From positions 112,482 through 176,481 of the forward strand of contig JABJJW010000014.1 of the NCBI GenBank assembly GCA_018660685.1: a DNA stretch of 64,000 nt. The letters are read 5' to 3'. The DNA comes from Flavobacteriales bacterium. Its GTDB lineage: Bacteria; Bacteroidota; Bacteroidia; Flavobacteriales_G; Salibacteraceae. Made by a program: the position numbers and the translations under genes. The notes beneath the pieces are model-generated. The model searched no databases and was not told the DNA's origin. It saw nothing but the letters and a program-made list of their open reading frames with translations. Shown here one piece after another: positions 1 to 9,401 of the stretch (position 1 is the stretch's first letter; each line of letters opens with the position of its first letter).

Positions 1-2
1 CG

Positions 3-1640
3 GGTACCCCAGGACAAACAAATTATGGTTATTACCCAATGTACATGTATGGCTCTGGAAATGTTGATATTGTAAACAACTCCTTCAACAGGGGTGATGG
101 ACAATCTGGCAATTACTACGCAGCTTACATTAATCAAGGTGGAGGTATCGTATTGAAGAATAACAACTTCGCCAACCTCAATTCTGGTTATGCTCTTTAC
201 TGTGCTGGTCTGTGGACTCTGACTGAAAGTGATCATAATAATTTCTACACAGCAAGTGGTACGCTACTCTATCAAGGAAGCACGGCTTATTCATCCTTGG
301 CTGCATATCAAGTTGGATCAGGACATGACATGAACTCTGTATCAGTTAATCCAGCTTATGAAGACACCGTAATGTGCATTACATGTAATGACACACTTGA
401 CGGTGGCGGAATAAATGTTGGAAATATGTATGACATCGATTCTAACGTTCGAAGTACTACGACACCAGATATAGGTGCAGTTGAATACATTAATGCTGCT
501 AATTTCACTCTTGGTGGTGATACTACAGTATGTGGCGACGAATTCCTAATTGAAGCTGGTCCTGCTCAGTCAGTGACTTGGAGTGTCAACGGTAGCAGTT
601 CTACAGGAAACTCATACCTGCTTCAAGCAACTGGTACGTCTCCTGAGTTGTTCAACATTAGCGTTAGTATGACTACCGCTTATTGTGGAACAGGTACCGA
701 TCAAGCTCAACTCACTCTAGTTCCGGACGCGAGCCTTGATTCAAACATCCACATATGTGCTGACGAGGTAGTTACCTTGGATCCAGGTGGAGGATCTACT
801 TCCACGTACACTTGGTCAACGGGTGAAACAACGTCGACTGTAGAAGCTGGTTCTGCTGGGGATTACTCTGTCACCAAGATTGAAGAGGGTTGCGCGAGTA
901 TGGCGTCTACCTATGTTTCACAATCAGTTGGTGTTGAGATTCCTGACCTAGAGGAGTGTGAAGACAATGCGCCTATCACTTTGGATGCAACGATCCTTGA
1001 CGGAACGAACTATGCATGGTCAGGTGGTAATAGTATGAATTCAGCTATCAACACGTTTGACGACGGTGGTATGTACACTGTTACTGCTACTGATGCTCAC
1101 GGTTGTGTTTCATCTGATTCATTCCAGCTTGACATTCTCGGAGAGCCTACTGCTGTGATCAACTATCAGAAAACAGGTGGTTTCGCAGTGTGGTTTGACG
1201 GAACAAGTTCTTCGGAACTTAGTCAGAGCACTACATACACATGGACGTTTGACAACGGTAACTCATCAACTTCACCAACGCCAGTTTACGTATTCCCATT
1301 CAGTGGAAGCCTTGTAAGCTATACAGTCTCTTTGGAGATTGACAATGGTTGTGGTGTGGATGTTAAGACAATGCAAATTGACTTTGACATCTATGGTGTG
1401 AATGATCTTGAAACAGGATCGTTCGTTGCATATCCTAATCCAGCTGATGATATTGTAAATATTGTCACTAATGATATGGATGCTAGTTCAGTTCAAATTC
1501 TTGACATCAGCGGCCGAATGGTTGCCGAATCAGGTCTTGAAGCTGGTTCAACAAACATCACGATGGATGTAAGTAACTTAAGTGCAGGTAGTTATATGAT
1601 TAAAATTGGTGACGAAGTGCACCCGTTGATCATCGACTAA
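3..1640 (+). CDS. Secreted beta-helix protein with type IX sorting domain (5' end outside window)
   Basis: The reading frame is open from base 3, so the gene starts upstream of the window. The first 150 visible residues are the end of a right-handed beta-helix, closed by the motif RSTTTPDIGAVEY that often ends such domains in Bacteroidota. Two or three Ig/PKD-like beta-sandwich modules follow. The last 75 or so residues form a type A type IX secretion sorting domain (YPNPADDIVNIV, then SGRMV, then LSAGSYMIKI). Such proteins cross the outer membrane through the type IX system and are usually anchored on the surface. The protein is closely related in sequence and domain order to the next gene, so the pair is a tandem duplication. 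The ligand or function is unknown. An internal ATG at 39 is not the true start. Confidence 0.85.
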   Translation, partial: GTPGQTNYGYYPMYMYGSGNVDIVNNSFNRGDGQSGNYYAAYINQGGGIVLKNNNFANLNSGYALYCAGLWTLTESDHNNFYTASGTLLYQGSTAYSSLAAYQVGSGHDMNSVSVNPAYEDTVMCITCNDTLDGGGINVGNMYDIDSNVRSTTTPDIGAVEYINAANFTLGGDTTVCGDEFLIEAGPAQSVTWSVNGSSSTGNSYLLQATGTSPELFNISVSMTTAYCGTGTDQAQLTLVPDASLDSNIHICADEVVTLDPGGGSTSTYTWSTGETTSTVEAGSAGDYSVTKIEEGCASMASTYVSQSVGVEIPDLEECEDNAPITLDATILDGTNYAWSGGNSMNSAINTFDDGGMYTVTATDAHGCVSSDSFQLDILGEPTAVINYQKTGGFAVWFDGTSSSELSQSTTYTWTFDNGNSSTSPTPVYVFPFSGSLVSYTVSLEIDNGCGVDVKTMQIDFDIYGVNDLETGSFVAYPNPADDIVNIVTNDMDASSVQILDISGRMVAESGLEAGSTNITMDVSNLSAGSYMIKIGDEVHPLIID

Positions 1641-1661
1641 TCTCACTTAATTGAATTTTTT

Positions 1662-1694
1662 AAGGGCGAATCTCACGATTCGCCCTTTTTTTTT
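1662..1694 (+). terminator. Rho-independent terminator
   Basis: A perfect 11-bp stem (AAGGGCGAATC pairing with GATTCGCCCTT) with a TCAC loop is followed by a run of nine T. It lies 21 bases after the stop of the first beta-helix gene, so the two paralogues are separate transcripts. Confidence 0.9.
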
Positions 1695-1761
1695 GCCCGA
1701 TAGGTATCAAAGATTATTCTCGATTTCTTCGATGAAGGGTCATTTATTATAAATCAAACAC

Positions 1762-1769
1762 TATTTTTG
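1762..1769 (+). promoter_or_regulatory. Candidate -7 promoter box (TATTTTTG)
   Basis: This matches the Bacteroidota -7 consensus TAnnTTTG and lies 25 bases before the ATG of the large beta-helix gene, after the upstream terminator. No TTG is seen at the -33 position, so support is moderate. Confidence 0.4.
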
Positions 1770-1794
1770 ATAGCTAAATCAATTTTTAATCAAC

Positions 1795-4700
1795 ATGAAA
1801 AAAACGCTACTCTCAATCGGCCTAAGCTTATTGTGTGTTGTATCATTTGCTCAGTTGAGCGGTACATACACAATTAACGGAGGTCAGGCAACGGCCGGAA
1901 CGAACTTCCAAACGTTTTCAGCTGCATGGTCAGCCTTGACTAGTCAAGGTGTTAATGGCGCTGTAGTATTTAACTGCGTTGAAGGAACGTATACTGAACA
2001 AGTATATTACTACAACAACAGTATTGCAGGAACGTCGACTACTAATACAGTCACATTCCAAGCAGATGCTGGTAATACGAATGACGTATTATGGCAGTAT
2101 TCTAATTATCCACTTTACTTGTATTACGGAAACTACAATAACATCTCATTTGATGATATCAAGTTTGCTACTACAGGTTCTTCTAACGTGTTGCGTTTGT
2201 ACTACGTCCAATTAACAAACTTGACGTTTGAAAATTGCACATTCACTGGTACAAACATCAATACGACGTCTAATTATTATGCGACGATTTATATGTACAG
2301 AGCCACAACGATTAATGTGACTTTCGATTCATGTGACATCTTGCAAGGATCATATGGTATGTATAATTACTACAACAACTACGCTTTCTCTTCGAGTGCG
2401 AAGTTGACGGTGAGTAACTGTAACATAGTAGATTATGCGTTCTATGGAATATACAACTACGGTCAGTACTCTCCTTATGTAGAATATGATATCAAAGGGA
2501 ACTATATTGCTAATGAGCCTGGAGCTTCATATGCCTATCCATATGGTATCATGTGCTACTATGCAAAAGGTGGTTCAGAGATCTCTGGGAACAACATTGA
2601 GATAAATGGAGCGAACGGAGGTTATGGCTTGTACGTATACTACCCACAGGGTAATTCCTCTGCTTCAGTTGAGGTTGTGAACAACATCATTAATCACGTT
2701 AACACTGCTGCACCATACACTCAATATGGAATATTGTGCAGCTATGGATATTACTCTAGTTTGTATCACAACACGATTACTACAAGCAATAACTATGCTT
2801 ATAGTCGAGCGTTGTACATGTATATGAGTAGCTCGGGTTATACAGGTAATGAAGTTATGAATAACATCATTGCTACTCCTACGAATACCCCTTACGGTTT
2901 CTACGGATACAACTATGGTGGAGCGGCTATCGATTTTGACAACAACATCTGGTGGCAAGGTGCTACAGGTGAGATGTACATGTATGATGGATACGCAGGT
3001 ACTTATAGCAACCTAAGTGGTTGGCAAGGTGCTTCTGGAGGTTCAAACTCTCAGAACGTTGATCCGGATTTCACATCAACTACTAACTTGACTCCTCAGT
3101 CAGCTGACGTAAATAATTCAGGTGCTGCTTTAGGTGTTACAACTGACATCTATGGAAACACAAGAAGTACTACTACGCCAGACCCAGGTGCAGTTGAATT
3201 CTCTGTTCCTCAAAACAATGCAGGCATCACTGATTTAATTAAGCCAGATGCACCTCTTTGTGCTGATGATACATCTGTTATCGCTGTTTTGAAGAACACA
3301 GGTCTTGTAACCTTGACGTCTTGTACAATTCAATGGTCGTTGAATGGCTCTCTTCAAGGGACAATGACATTCAATGACAGTCTTGCACCAAGTGCAGATA
3401 CTACAATAACACTTGCAACTGGTCAGTCATTCTCTACTGGAGATTCTATTGCTGCTTGGTCTTCAATGCCAAACGGAGTTCAGGATAGTGCTGCTGCATA
3501 TGATACTTCATCTGCTGTGATCTATACAGGTCTTGTTGGAACGTATGGTGTCCCTGGTGACTACTCTACGCTAACAGACGCTGTTGATGACATCATGTTG
3601 AAAGGTATTTGTGGTGATGTTACAATTAGCATTACTCCGGGTACGTATAACGAGCAAATTCTCATGACAGGAGAAGTTCTTGGAGCATCTGAAGATGCGA
3701 CTCTTACTTGGACTAGCTCAACGGGTGATCCGGATGATGTGAAAATTCAATATCAATCTACGAGTTCTGCCGACAATCAAGTTGTTCTTTTGGACGGTAC
3801 AGATTTCGTAACATTTGAAGACCTGAGCATAATTCAGCTTAACACAAGTTCCTATGGAACAGGTGTTCGGTTGGCAAATGGTGCTGAGAATGCGACGTTT
3901 GACAACTGCTATATCAGAGCTGGCCTTGGTCAAATTAACACTACGTATATAGCTGCTTTTTACGCTGACGGGATGAATCACAATCTTACGATCGTGAATA
4001 GTCACCTTCACAAAGGTGGATATTACGGTATGCGTATCTATGGTGGAGGAACTACCTCTAAAGTTGAGAACGTAACGATAGAGAATACGACAATTGAAGA
4101 TGTATATTCTTACTATCCATGTTACATGTACTACATCGATGGATTAGAGTTCAATAACAATACGGTGACTTCAGATACTAACATGTATGCTTACAGTTAC
4201 GGAATGTACCTTCAGTACGTTGATAATTTCAACATTACTGGAAACTACATTGGTGCTGACGGAACTTATTATGGAAATCCAGCAGGATTCTATTACGCAT
4301 TCTATATGGGTAATAGTGTAGGTACTGCAAATCCAAGAAGTCAGGTATCTAACAACTGTATCAATATTGGTGCTCCAGGTCAGACTGCTTATGCGTACTA
4401 TACTTATATGTATAACAGTGGTTTGTTTGACTATCATAATAACACCATTAATAAGGCAGGGGGTTATAATTCTTATGCTCAGTACCTTTCTGGTGGTGGA
4501 TTGATTTCCATGAAGAACAATAGCTTCTCCAACAATGTAGGTGGAGACGGTATGCGTGTGAATGGTGGTTTCTCTATATCTGAAGCTGACTATAACAACT
4601 TCTATACTGTAAGTGGATCATTGGTTAACTGGAATGGTACGGGGTACACTAGTATTGAAGCTTATCAAGCAGGAACAGGGAATGGTATGCACTCCGTGTC

Positions 4701-6021
4701 TACAAACCCAGCGTTTGCTGATACGCTTACTTGTGTTACTTGTAATGATACCTTGAGTAATTCTGGAGAGGCACTAACGACTAACATGTATGATATCGAA
4801 GGAAATGTTAGAAGCACAGTTTCTCCTGATATAGGGGCACATGAGTTTGTTTCTCCTTCATCATTTACGTTAGGAGGTGACTCTACATATTGCTCTGACT
4901 CAATTTTGATCGAAGCAGGTCCTGCTCAATCAATTACTTGGAGTGTTAACGGTTCTTCATCAACTGATCCAACAGTAATGTTGACAGGTGGATGTGAGCC
5001 AAGTACGCACAATGTATTGGTTAGTATTACTACAGAGTACTGTGGTTCTGCATCTGACAACGCATTGATTACGCTTATCCCAAGTGCTACTTTGGATGAT
5101 ACTCTTCACTTGTGTGCTGATGATGCTGAAACGCTTGATCCATGTGGTGGAAGCACTGCAACTTACGCTTGGTCTACAGGTGAGACAACTTCTACTATCA
5201 CTATTGATGGTCCAGGTTCTTACTCTGTTACTAAGATGGAAGAAGGATGCGAGAGTTCTGCTGTAATTGAGGTTACTCAGTCTCAGGCTGTAGATATCCT
5301 CGATGTTGAAGAGTGTTCTGATAACCTTCCTGTAACAATGGATGCTACTATCGCTGATGGTGTGTCTTATGCGTGGGATGGTGGTACATCATTGAATACT
5401 GCAACTAACACATTCAACGACGCAGGTACATATAATGTAACTGCTACAGATGCAATGGGTTGTACTTCAACTGATGCTTTCTCTCTTACAGTTCTTGAAG
5501 AGCCTGAAGCAGCAATTGGCGAGACTCACAGTGGCTTGACATATTTCTATGATGCAAGTGCATCTAACTATGTTAGCACTGGAACTACGTACAACTGGGA
5601 CTTCGGTAGCGCTGCTACTCCATCGTCTTCAACTAACATGACTGAGACTGTAATTTACCCTTGGAGCAATCCAAGCTCACCTACAGCTCACACTGTTACA
5701 CTTGAAATTGACAATGGTTGCGGTATCGATCTAGCTTCTATGGAAGTTACTCCTGACCCACTGGGTGTGGAGGACATCGAGGAAGGTACGTTCGCAGTAT
5801 ATCCAAACCCAGCTAACGATGTTGTTAACGTTGTTACCAATAACGCTGATGCTGGATCAATCATGATCATGGATATGAGCGGTAGAACTATCATCGAGCT
5901 TTCAATCGCTAGCGGATCTAACACTCACACAGTGAATGTTAGTGATCTAGCTGCTGGATCTTACATGGTGAAAGTTGCTAACGACAATTCTGCTACAGTT
6001 CAGTCTTTGATTATTCAATAA
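1795..6021 (+). CDS. Large secreted double beta-helix protein with type IX sorting domain
   Basis: This 1408-residue protein starts with a clear signal peptide (about residues 1-19, cleaved after SFA). Residues about 20-470 form one right-handed beta-helix, very rich in Tyr and Asn and closed by RSTTTPDPGAVEF. A CARDB-like beta-sandwich follows at about 475-580. A second beta-helix spans about 585-1020 and is closed by RSTVSPDIGAHEF. Ig/PKD-like modules come next, and a type A type IX sorting domain ends the protein (VYPNPANDVVNVV, MSGRTI, LAAGSYMVKV). It is expected to be exported by the type IX system and to sit on the surface or be released. No catalytic residues of polysaccharide lyases could be recognised, so an adhesin or matrix role is as likely as an enzyme role. 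It is a paralogue of the truncated gene before it and is transcribed alone between two terminators. Confidence 0.88.
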   Translation: MKKTLLSIGLSLLCVVSFAQLSGTYTINGGQATAGTNFQTFSAAWSALTSQGVNGAVVFNCVEGTYTEQVYYYNNSIAGTSTTNTVTFQADAGNTNDVLWQYSNYPLYLYYGNYNNISFDDIKFATTGSSNVLRLYYVQLTNLTFENCTFTGTNINTTSNYYATIYMYRATTINVTFDSCDILQGSYGMYNYYNNYAFSSSAKLTVSNCNIVDYAFYGIYNYGQYSPYVEYDIKGNYIANEPGASYAYPYGIMCYYAKGGSEISGNNIEINGANGGYGLYVYYPQGNSSASVEVVNNIINHVNTAAPYTQYGILCSYGYYSSLYHNTITTSNNYAYSRALYMYMSSSGYTGNEVMNNIIATPTNTPYGFYGYNYGGAAIDFDNNIWWQGATGEMYMYDGYAGTYSNLSGWQGASGGSNSQNVDPDFTSTTNLTPQSADVNNSGAALGVTTDIYGNTRSTTTPDPGAVEFSVPQNNAGITDLIKPDAPLCADDTSVIAVLKNTGLVTLTSCTIQWSLNGSLQGTMTFNDSLAPSADTTITLATGQSFSTGDSIAAWSSMPNGVQDSAAAYDTSSAVIYTGLVGTYGVPGDYSTLTDAVDDIMLKGICGDVTISITPGTYNEQILMTGEVLGASEDATLTWTSSTGDPDDVKIQYQSTSSADNQVVLLDGTDFVTFEDLSIIQLNTSSYGTGVRLANGAENATFDNCYIRAGLGQINTTYIAAFYADGMNHNLTIVNSHLHKGGYYGMRIYGGGTTSKVENVTIENTTIEDVYSYYPCYMYYIDGLEFNNNTVTSDTNMYAYSYGMYLQYVDNFNITGNYIGADGTYYGNPAGFYYAFYMGNSVGTANPRSQVSNNCINIGAPGQTAYAYYTYMYNSGLFDYHNNTINKAGGYNSYAQYLSGGGLISMKNNSFSNNVGGDGMRVNGGFSISEADYNNFYTVSGSLVNWNGTGYTSIEAYQAGTGNGMHSVSTNPAFADTLTCVTCNDTLSNSGEALTTNMYDIEGNVRSTVSPDIGAHEFVSPSSFTLGGDSTYCSDSILIEAGPAQSITWSVNGSSSTDPTVMLTGGCEPSTHNVLVSITTEYCGSASDNALITLIPSATLDDTLHLCADDAETLDPCGGSTATYAWSTGETTSTITIDGPGSYSVTKMEEGCESSAVIEVTQSQAVDILDVEECSDNLPVTMDATIADGVSYAWDGGTSLNTATNTFNDAGTYNVTATDAMGCTSTDAFSLTVLEEPEAAIGETHSGLTYFYDASASNYVSTGTTYNWDFGSAATPSSSTNMTETVIYPWSNPSSPTAHTVTLEIDNGCGIDLASMEVTPDPLGVEDIEEGTFAVYPNPANDVVNVVTNNADAGSIMIMDMSGRTIIELSIASGSNTHTVNVSDLAAGSYMVKVANDNSATVQSLIIQ

Positions 6022-6041
6022 TCAAGACTCAATATATTTAG

Positions 6042-6069
6042 AAAAGCCCCGCAATTGCGGGGCTTTTTT
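6042..6069 (+). terminator. Rho-independent terminator
   Basis: An 11-bp perfect stem (AAAAGCCCCGC / GCGGGGCTTTT) with an AATT loop runs into six T. It ends the large beta-helix gene. Confidence 0.9.
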
Positions 6070-6179
6070 CGTTTCTAACCATACGTGTGTGGATAAGTTT
6101 TCTCGATAAAATTGCCGTATTCTTCGATCAATCATGGATTTCACACCATAAACAGTATATTAGTGTAAACTAATTTTCC

Positions 6180-6701
6180 ATGGAAACGATATTAGATCCC
6201 CTATTCGAGATATTTCCAGGCTTGCAACAGTTTGGTTTCGGCGCTCTTGTTCCTCTTGTAGCATTTGCCGCAGTAGGTATTCTGGCCCAGTGGTCCCTTT
6301 ACGACAAGTGTGGCTTGCCCGGAATTGATTGCATCATCCCAATAAAGAATGTCATCACTTTTCTTAAAATAATGGGGAGACCTGCCAGCCATAGTCTAAT
6401 TGTGATGATTCCGCCTCCGATTATCGCTGGAGCCCTGGTCTTGATAGCTGATCCGACAATCTCATATGCTGCTGCTGCAGTCATAGGTCTTCCGTGGTTG
6501 TACTTTATGATTAAAATATACATCGAACTGTGTCAGAGCTTTGGTCACTACAAATTGACCGATTACATTCTCGTTACTTTGTTTAATGGGTTCTACGTCC
6601 TTCATTTGGGACTTTCATACTCTGAGAAGTATCGCGGACCGGTGTACGCTCAAAAACTGGATAAAGACTCAGAAGAACAACTGAATGGGCAACTTGCTTA
6701 A
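6180..6701 (+). CDS. Small multi-pass membrane protein, DUF5684-like
   Basis: The protein has 173 residues and three or four hydrophobic segments (about residues 22-40, 72-90, 95-112 and 125-145). The stretch WSLYDKCGLPGIDCIIPIKN, followed by KIMGRP, resembles the W..F.K.G.PGW..LIP.YN signature of DUF5684 proteins, which are sometimes mislabelled as signal peptidase I. No Ser-Lys protease dyad is visible, so a peptidase role is not supported. It is expressed alone and its stop codon overlaps the convergent alaS stop by four bases. Function is unknown. Confidence 0.7.
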   Translation: METILDPLFEIFPGLQQFGFGALVPLVAFAAVGILAQWSLYDKCGLPGIDCIIPIKNVITFLKIMGRPASHSLIVMIPPPIIAGALVLIADPTISYAAAAVIGLPWLYFMIKIYIELCQSFGHYKLTDYILVTLFNGFYVLHLGLSYSEKYRGPVYAQKLDKDSEEQLNGQLA

Positions 6702-9319
6702 GCCGTAAGTAACGACTTTGCAATATCTAGGGCTCTTCGTAGCCCTTTTTCATTTTTGCCCCCGGCCGTGGCAAGAAAACCTTGACCGCCTCCACCCCCA
6801 TCTATTTCTTTAGCTGCGGTTCTTACTATAGCGGAAGCATCCAATTCTGCCTTTGAAGTCAGTTCTTTGCTTATTCCAACCACTAAAAATGGTTTTGAGG
6901 AGCTTACGCCTCCGAGCGCAACAACTCGATTAGGAGTCTCCTGAGTAAGCTTGTAGGCCAAATCCTTGGCAGACTTTGCGTCAATGCCCTCCACATTGCT
7001 TACAATCACACTTCTCCCCGAAATTTCTTCAGCTTGCTCTCCAAGCTTATCAGCCAATTGAGACTGGCCTTTTGCGCTGAACTTCTCCAACCGTTTAACC
7101 AATTCCCTATTATCTGACACAACTTTGCTGGCCGCCTTTTCTAAATCCTGTGGATTCCCAAAAAGAGCAGCAATTTGGTCTAGAAGAGATAGCCTCGAGT
7201 CAATGTACTGTCGATACTCCTGTCCGGTCACTGCTTCAACCCTGCGTATTCCGCTAGCAATACTCGATTCCGAAACTATTTTAAGTCCCTCAATGTCCCT
7301 GGTATTCGGCACATGAGTGCCCCCACACAGTTCTACCGACTCACCAAACTTCACGACACGGACTTCATTTCCGTACTTCTCTCCAAAAAGAGCCATTGCC
7401 CCCATTGTCTTCGCTTCTTCAATTGGCATCTTACGCCATTCCTCAAGCTTAGCGTTCGAGCGAATTGCATCATTTACAGAGCTCTCAATATGAATCAATT
7501 GCTCCTCAGTTATCTTTTCGAAATGTGAAAAGTCGAATCTCAGCTTATTCTCCGCAACGAGTGATCCTTTCTGCTCCACATGTGAACCAAGCACCGAACG
7601 AAGAGCTTCATGCAATAAATGAGTGGCGGAGTGATTCTTCATTACATCATTGCGCTTCCCTCCATCGACAGAAGCGCTCAGTGACTTTAAATCTTCATCC
7701 CAGCTAGTGACAAAGTGAAGAATTTCATTGTTTTCCTTTTTTGTGTCGATGACCTTAATCTCTTTGCCATCAGCGCTAAATATGCCGGTATCACCAATTT
7801 GGCCGCCGCTTTCGGCGTAGAATGGAGATTGATCTAAGACAACCTGGAATATCTCCTTGCCTTTTAATTCGGCTCTCCGGTACTTCATCACTTTTGAGTC
7901 ACTCTCCAAAGAGTCGTAGCCCAAAAAGACGCTGTTCTTGCCATCATCAAAAACGACCCAATCTCCAAAGCTTGCTTTTGAAGCCTTTCTTGATCTATTC
8001 TTCTGCTGCTCCAGCTCAACTCTAAAACCTTCCATATCAACGGATGCGCCAGTTTCAGAAGCAATCAACTGCGTTAAGTCAATCGGAAAGCCAAAAGTGT
8101 CATAAAGCTCAAACGCGAACGCTCCTGGAATAGATTCTTCATTTCCATGCTTCGTTTGAAAATCGTTCAATCGATCCAAGCCTTTTTCAAGCGTCTGCAG
8201 AAACGATATCTCCTCTTCCCGAATAACCTTTGTGATTAGTTCAGATTGCCTATTAAGCTCTGGATATGCAGCAGACATGCTTTCAATCAAGTCATCGGCA
8301 AGTCGATGTATAAATGGCTCTTTGCAATCCAATTGGCTGAATCCATAGCGAATTGCTCTTCTCAAAACTCTTCTAATCACATATCCTGCGCCCGTATTTG
8401 ATGGAAGCTGCCCATCGGCGATACAAAAGCTAACGGCTCTAACATGATCCGCTATGACTCGAAAAGCGATGTCCTTTTGAGTTTCTCCCTTTTCGTACTT
8501 CAGACCACATATTTTTTCTAAAGCCTGAATAATGTGTGCAAATTGATCAATGTCATAGTTGGAATTGGCATTTTGAAGCACCCGCACCAAGCGCTCAAGT
8601 CCCATTCCAGTATCAATGTGTTTCTGCTTTAAGGGATTTAATGCCCCGCTTTCCTGACGATTGTATTGCATGAATACCAGATTCCAGATTTCAATGACTT
8701 CAGGATGCTCTGCGTTGACAAGCTCGCCACCGGGCTTTTCAGCTCTTTCTTTTGCTGACCTCAAATCGTAGTGTATCTCAGAGCATGGGCCGCATGGCCC
8801 AATTTCGCCCATCTCCCAGAAATTATCCTTTCTATCATAGGCAAGAATTCTATCAGCCGAAATGTGCTGTTTCCAATACTCTATGGCTTCTTCATCTTGT
8901 TCAAGGCCCATGGCTTTGTCACCTTCAAACACCGTGACATACATTCTCTCCTTGTCTAGCCCGTATACATCAATCAAGAGTTCCCAAGCAAAATCAATTG
9001 CCTCTTTTTTGAAATAGTCTCCGAAAGACCAATTTCCGAGCATTTCAAACATTGTGTGGTGGTAGTGATCTCTACCTACCTCTTCCAAATCATTGTGCTT
9101 TCCTGATACGCGAAGGCATTTCTGGCTATCTGCAAGGCGCAATGAAGATGGCTCTTCAATCCCCATAAAGACACCTTTGAATTGATTCATGCCAGCATTC
9201 GTGAACATGAGTGTTGGATCGTCTTTGATCACAATAGGTGCAGAGGGCACAATATTGTGCTCTTTTCCCTCAAAAAACTCTAGAAATGTGCGTCTTACAC
9301 GCTCAGTTGTCCACTCCAT
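6698..9319 (-). CDS. alaS: Alanine--tRNA ligase
   Basis: AlaS charges tRNA-Ala in the cytoplasm and hydrolyses mischarged Ser/Gly-tRNA. The 873-residue length is full size for bacteria. The class II catalytic core is at the N-terminus (MFTNAGMNQFKGVF near residue 38, then HNDLEEVGRDHYHHTMFEML). The editing-domain zinc ligands are present as HSATHLLH near residue 565 and CGGTHV near 667. A DHHA1-type C-terminal domain with GGGGGGQGFLATAGG ends the protein. The ATG at 9319 directly precedes the conserved N-terminus (EWTTERVRRTFLEFF). A near-consensus -7 box with one extra base (TACTTTTTGCC) lies about 40 bases upstream, back to back with the divergent M23 peptidase promoter. Confidence 0.97.
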   Translation of the reverse strand: MEWTTERVRRTFLEFFEGKEHNIVPSAPIVIKDDPTLMFTNAGMNQFKGVFMGIEEPSSLRLADSQKCLRVSGKHNDLEEVGRDHYHHTMFEMLGNWSFGDYFKKEAIDFAWELLIDVYGLDKERMYVTVFEGDKAMGLEQDEEAIEYWKQHISADRILAYDRKDNFWEMGEIGPCGPCSEIHYDLRSAKERAEKPGGELVNAEHPEVIEIWNLVFMQYNRQESGALNPLKQKHIDTGMGLERLVRVLQNANSNYDIDQFAHIIQALEKICGLKYEKGETQKDIAFRVIADHVRAVSFCIADGQLPSNTGAGYVIRRVLRRAIRYGFSQLDCKEPFIHRLADDLIESMSAAYPELNRQSELITKVIREEEISFLQTLEKGLDRLNDFQTKHGNEESIPGAFAFELYDTFGFPIDLTQLIASETGASVDMEGFRVELEQQKNRSRKASKASFGDWVVFDDGKNSVFLGYDSLESDSKVMKYRRAELKGKEIFQVVLDQSPFYAESGGQIGDTGIFSADGKEIKVIDTKKENNEILHFVTSWDEDLKSLSASVDGGKRNDVMKNHSATHLLHEALRSVLGSHVEQKGSLVAENKLRFDFSHFEKITEEQLIHIESSVNDAIRSNAKLEEWRKMPIEEAKTMGAMALFGEKYGNEVRVVKFGESVELCGGTHVPNTRDIEGLKIVSESSIASGIRRVEAVTGQEYRQYIDSRLSLLDQIAALFGNPQDLEKAASKVVSDNRELVKRLEKFSAKGQSQLADKLGEQAEEISGRSVIVSNVEGIDAKSAKDLAYKLTQETPNRVVALGGVSSSKPFLVVGISKELTSKAELDASAIVRTAAKEIDGGGGGQGFLATAGGKNEKGLRRALDIAKSLLTA

Positions 9320-9377
9320 ATTCTGTTAAAATCACTGAAATTCTGGCTTCGAAGCAGGCAAAAGTAGCGCTTGTCCT

Positions 9378-9385
9378 ATTTTTGC
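9378..9385 (+). promoter_or_regulatory. Candidate -7 promoter box (TATTTTTG)
   Basis: An exact TAnnTTTG match followed by C lies in the alaS/M23 divergent gap. The predicted transcript start would leave a leader of about 10 bases before the GTG start at about 9402. Confidence 0.5.
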
Positions 9386-9401
9386 AGCTTAAAATTTAAC
9401 G

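Noticed and set aside
7125..8959. Several plus-strand frames inside alaS
   Set aside because: They are antisense to a complete alaS and show no recognisable domain or start context.
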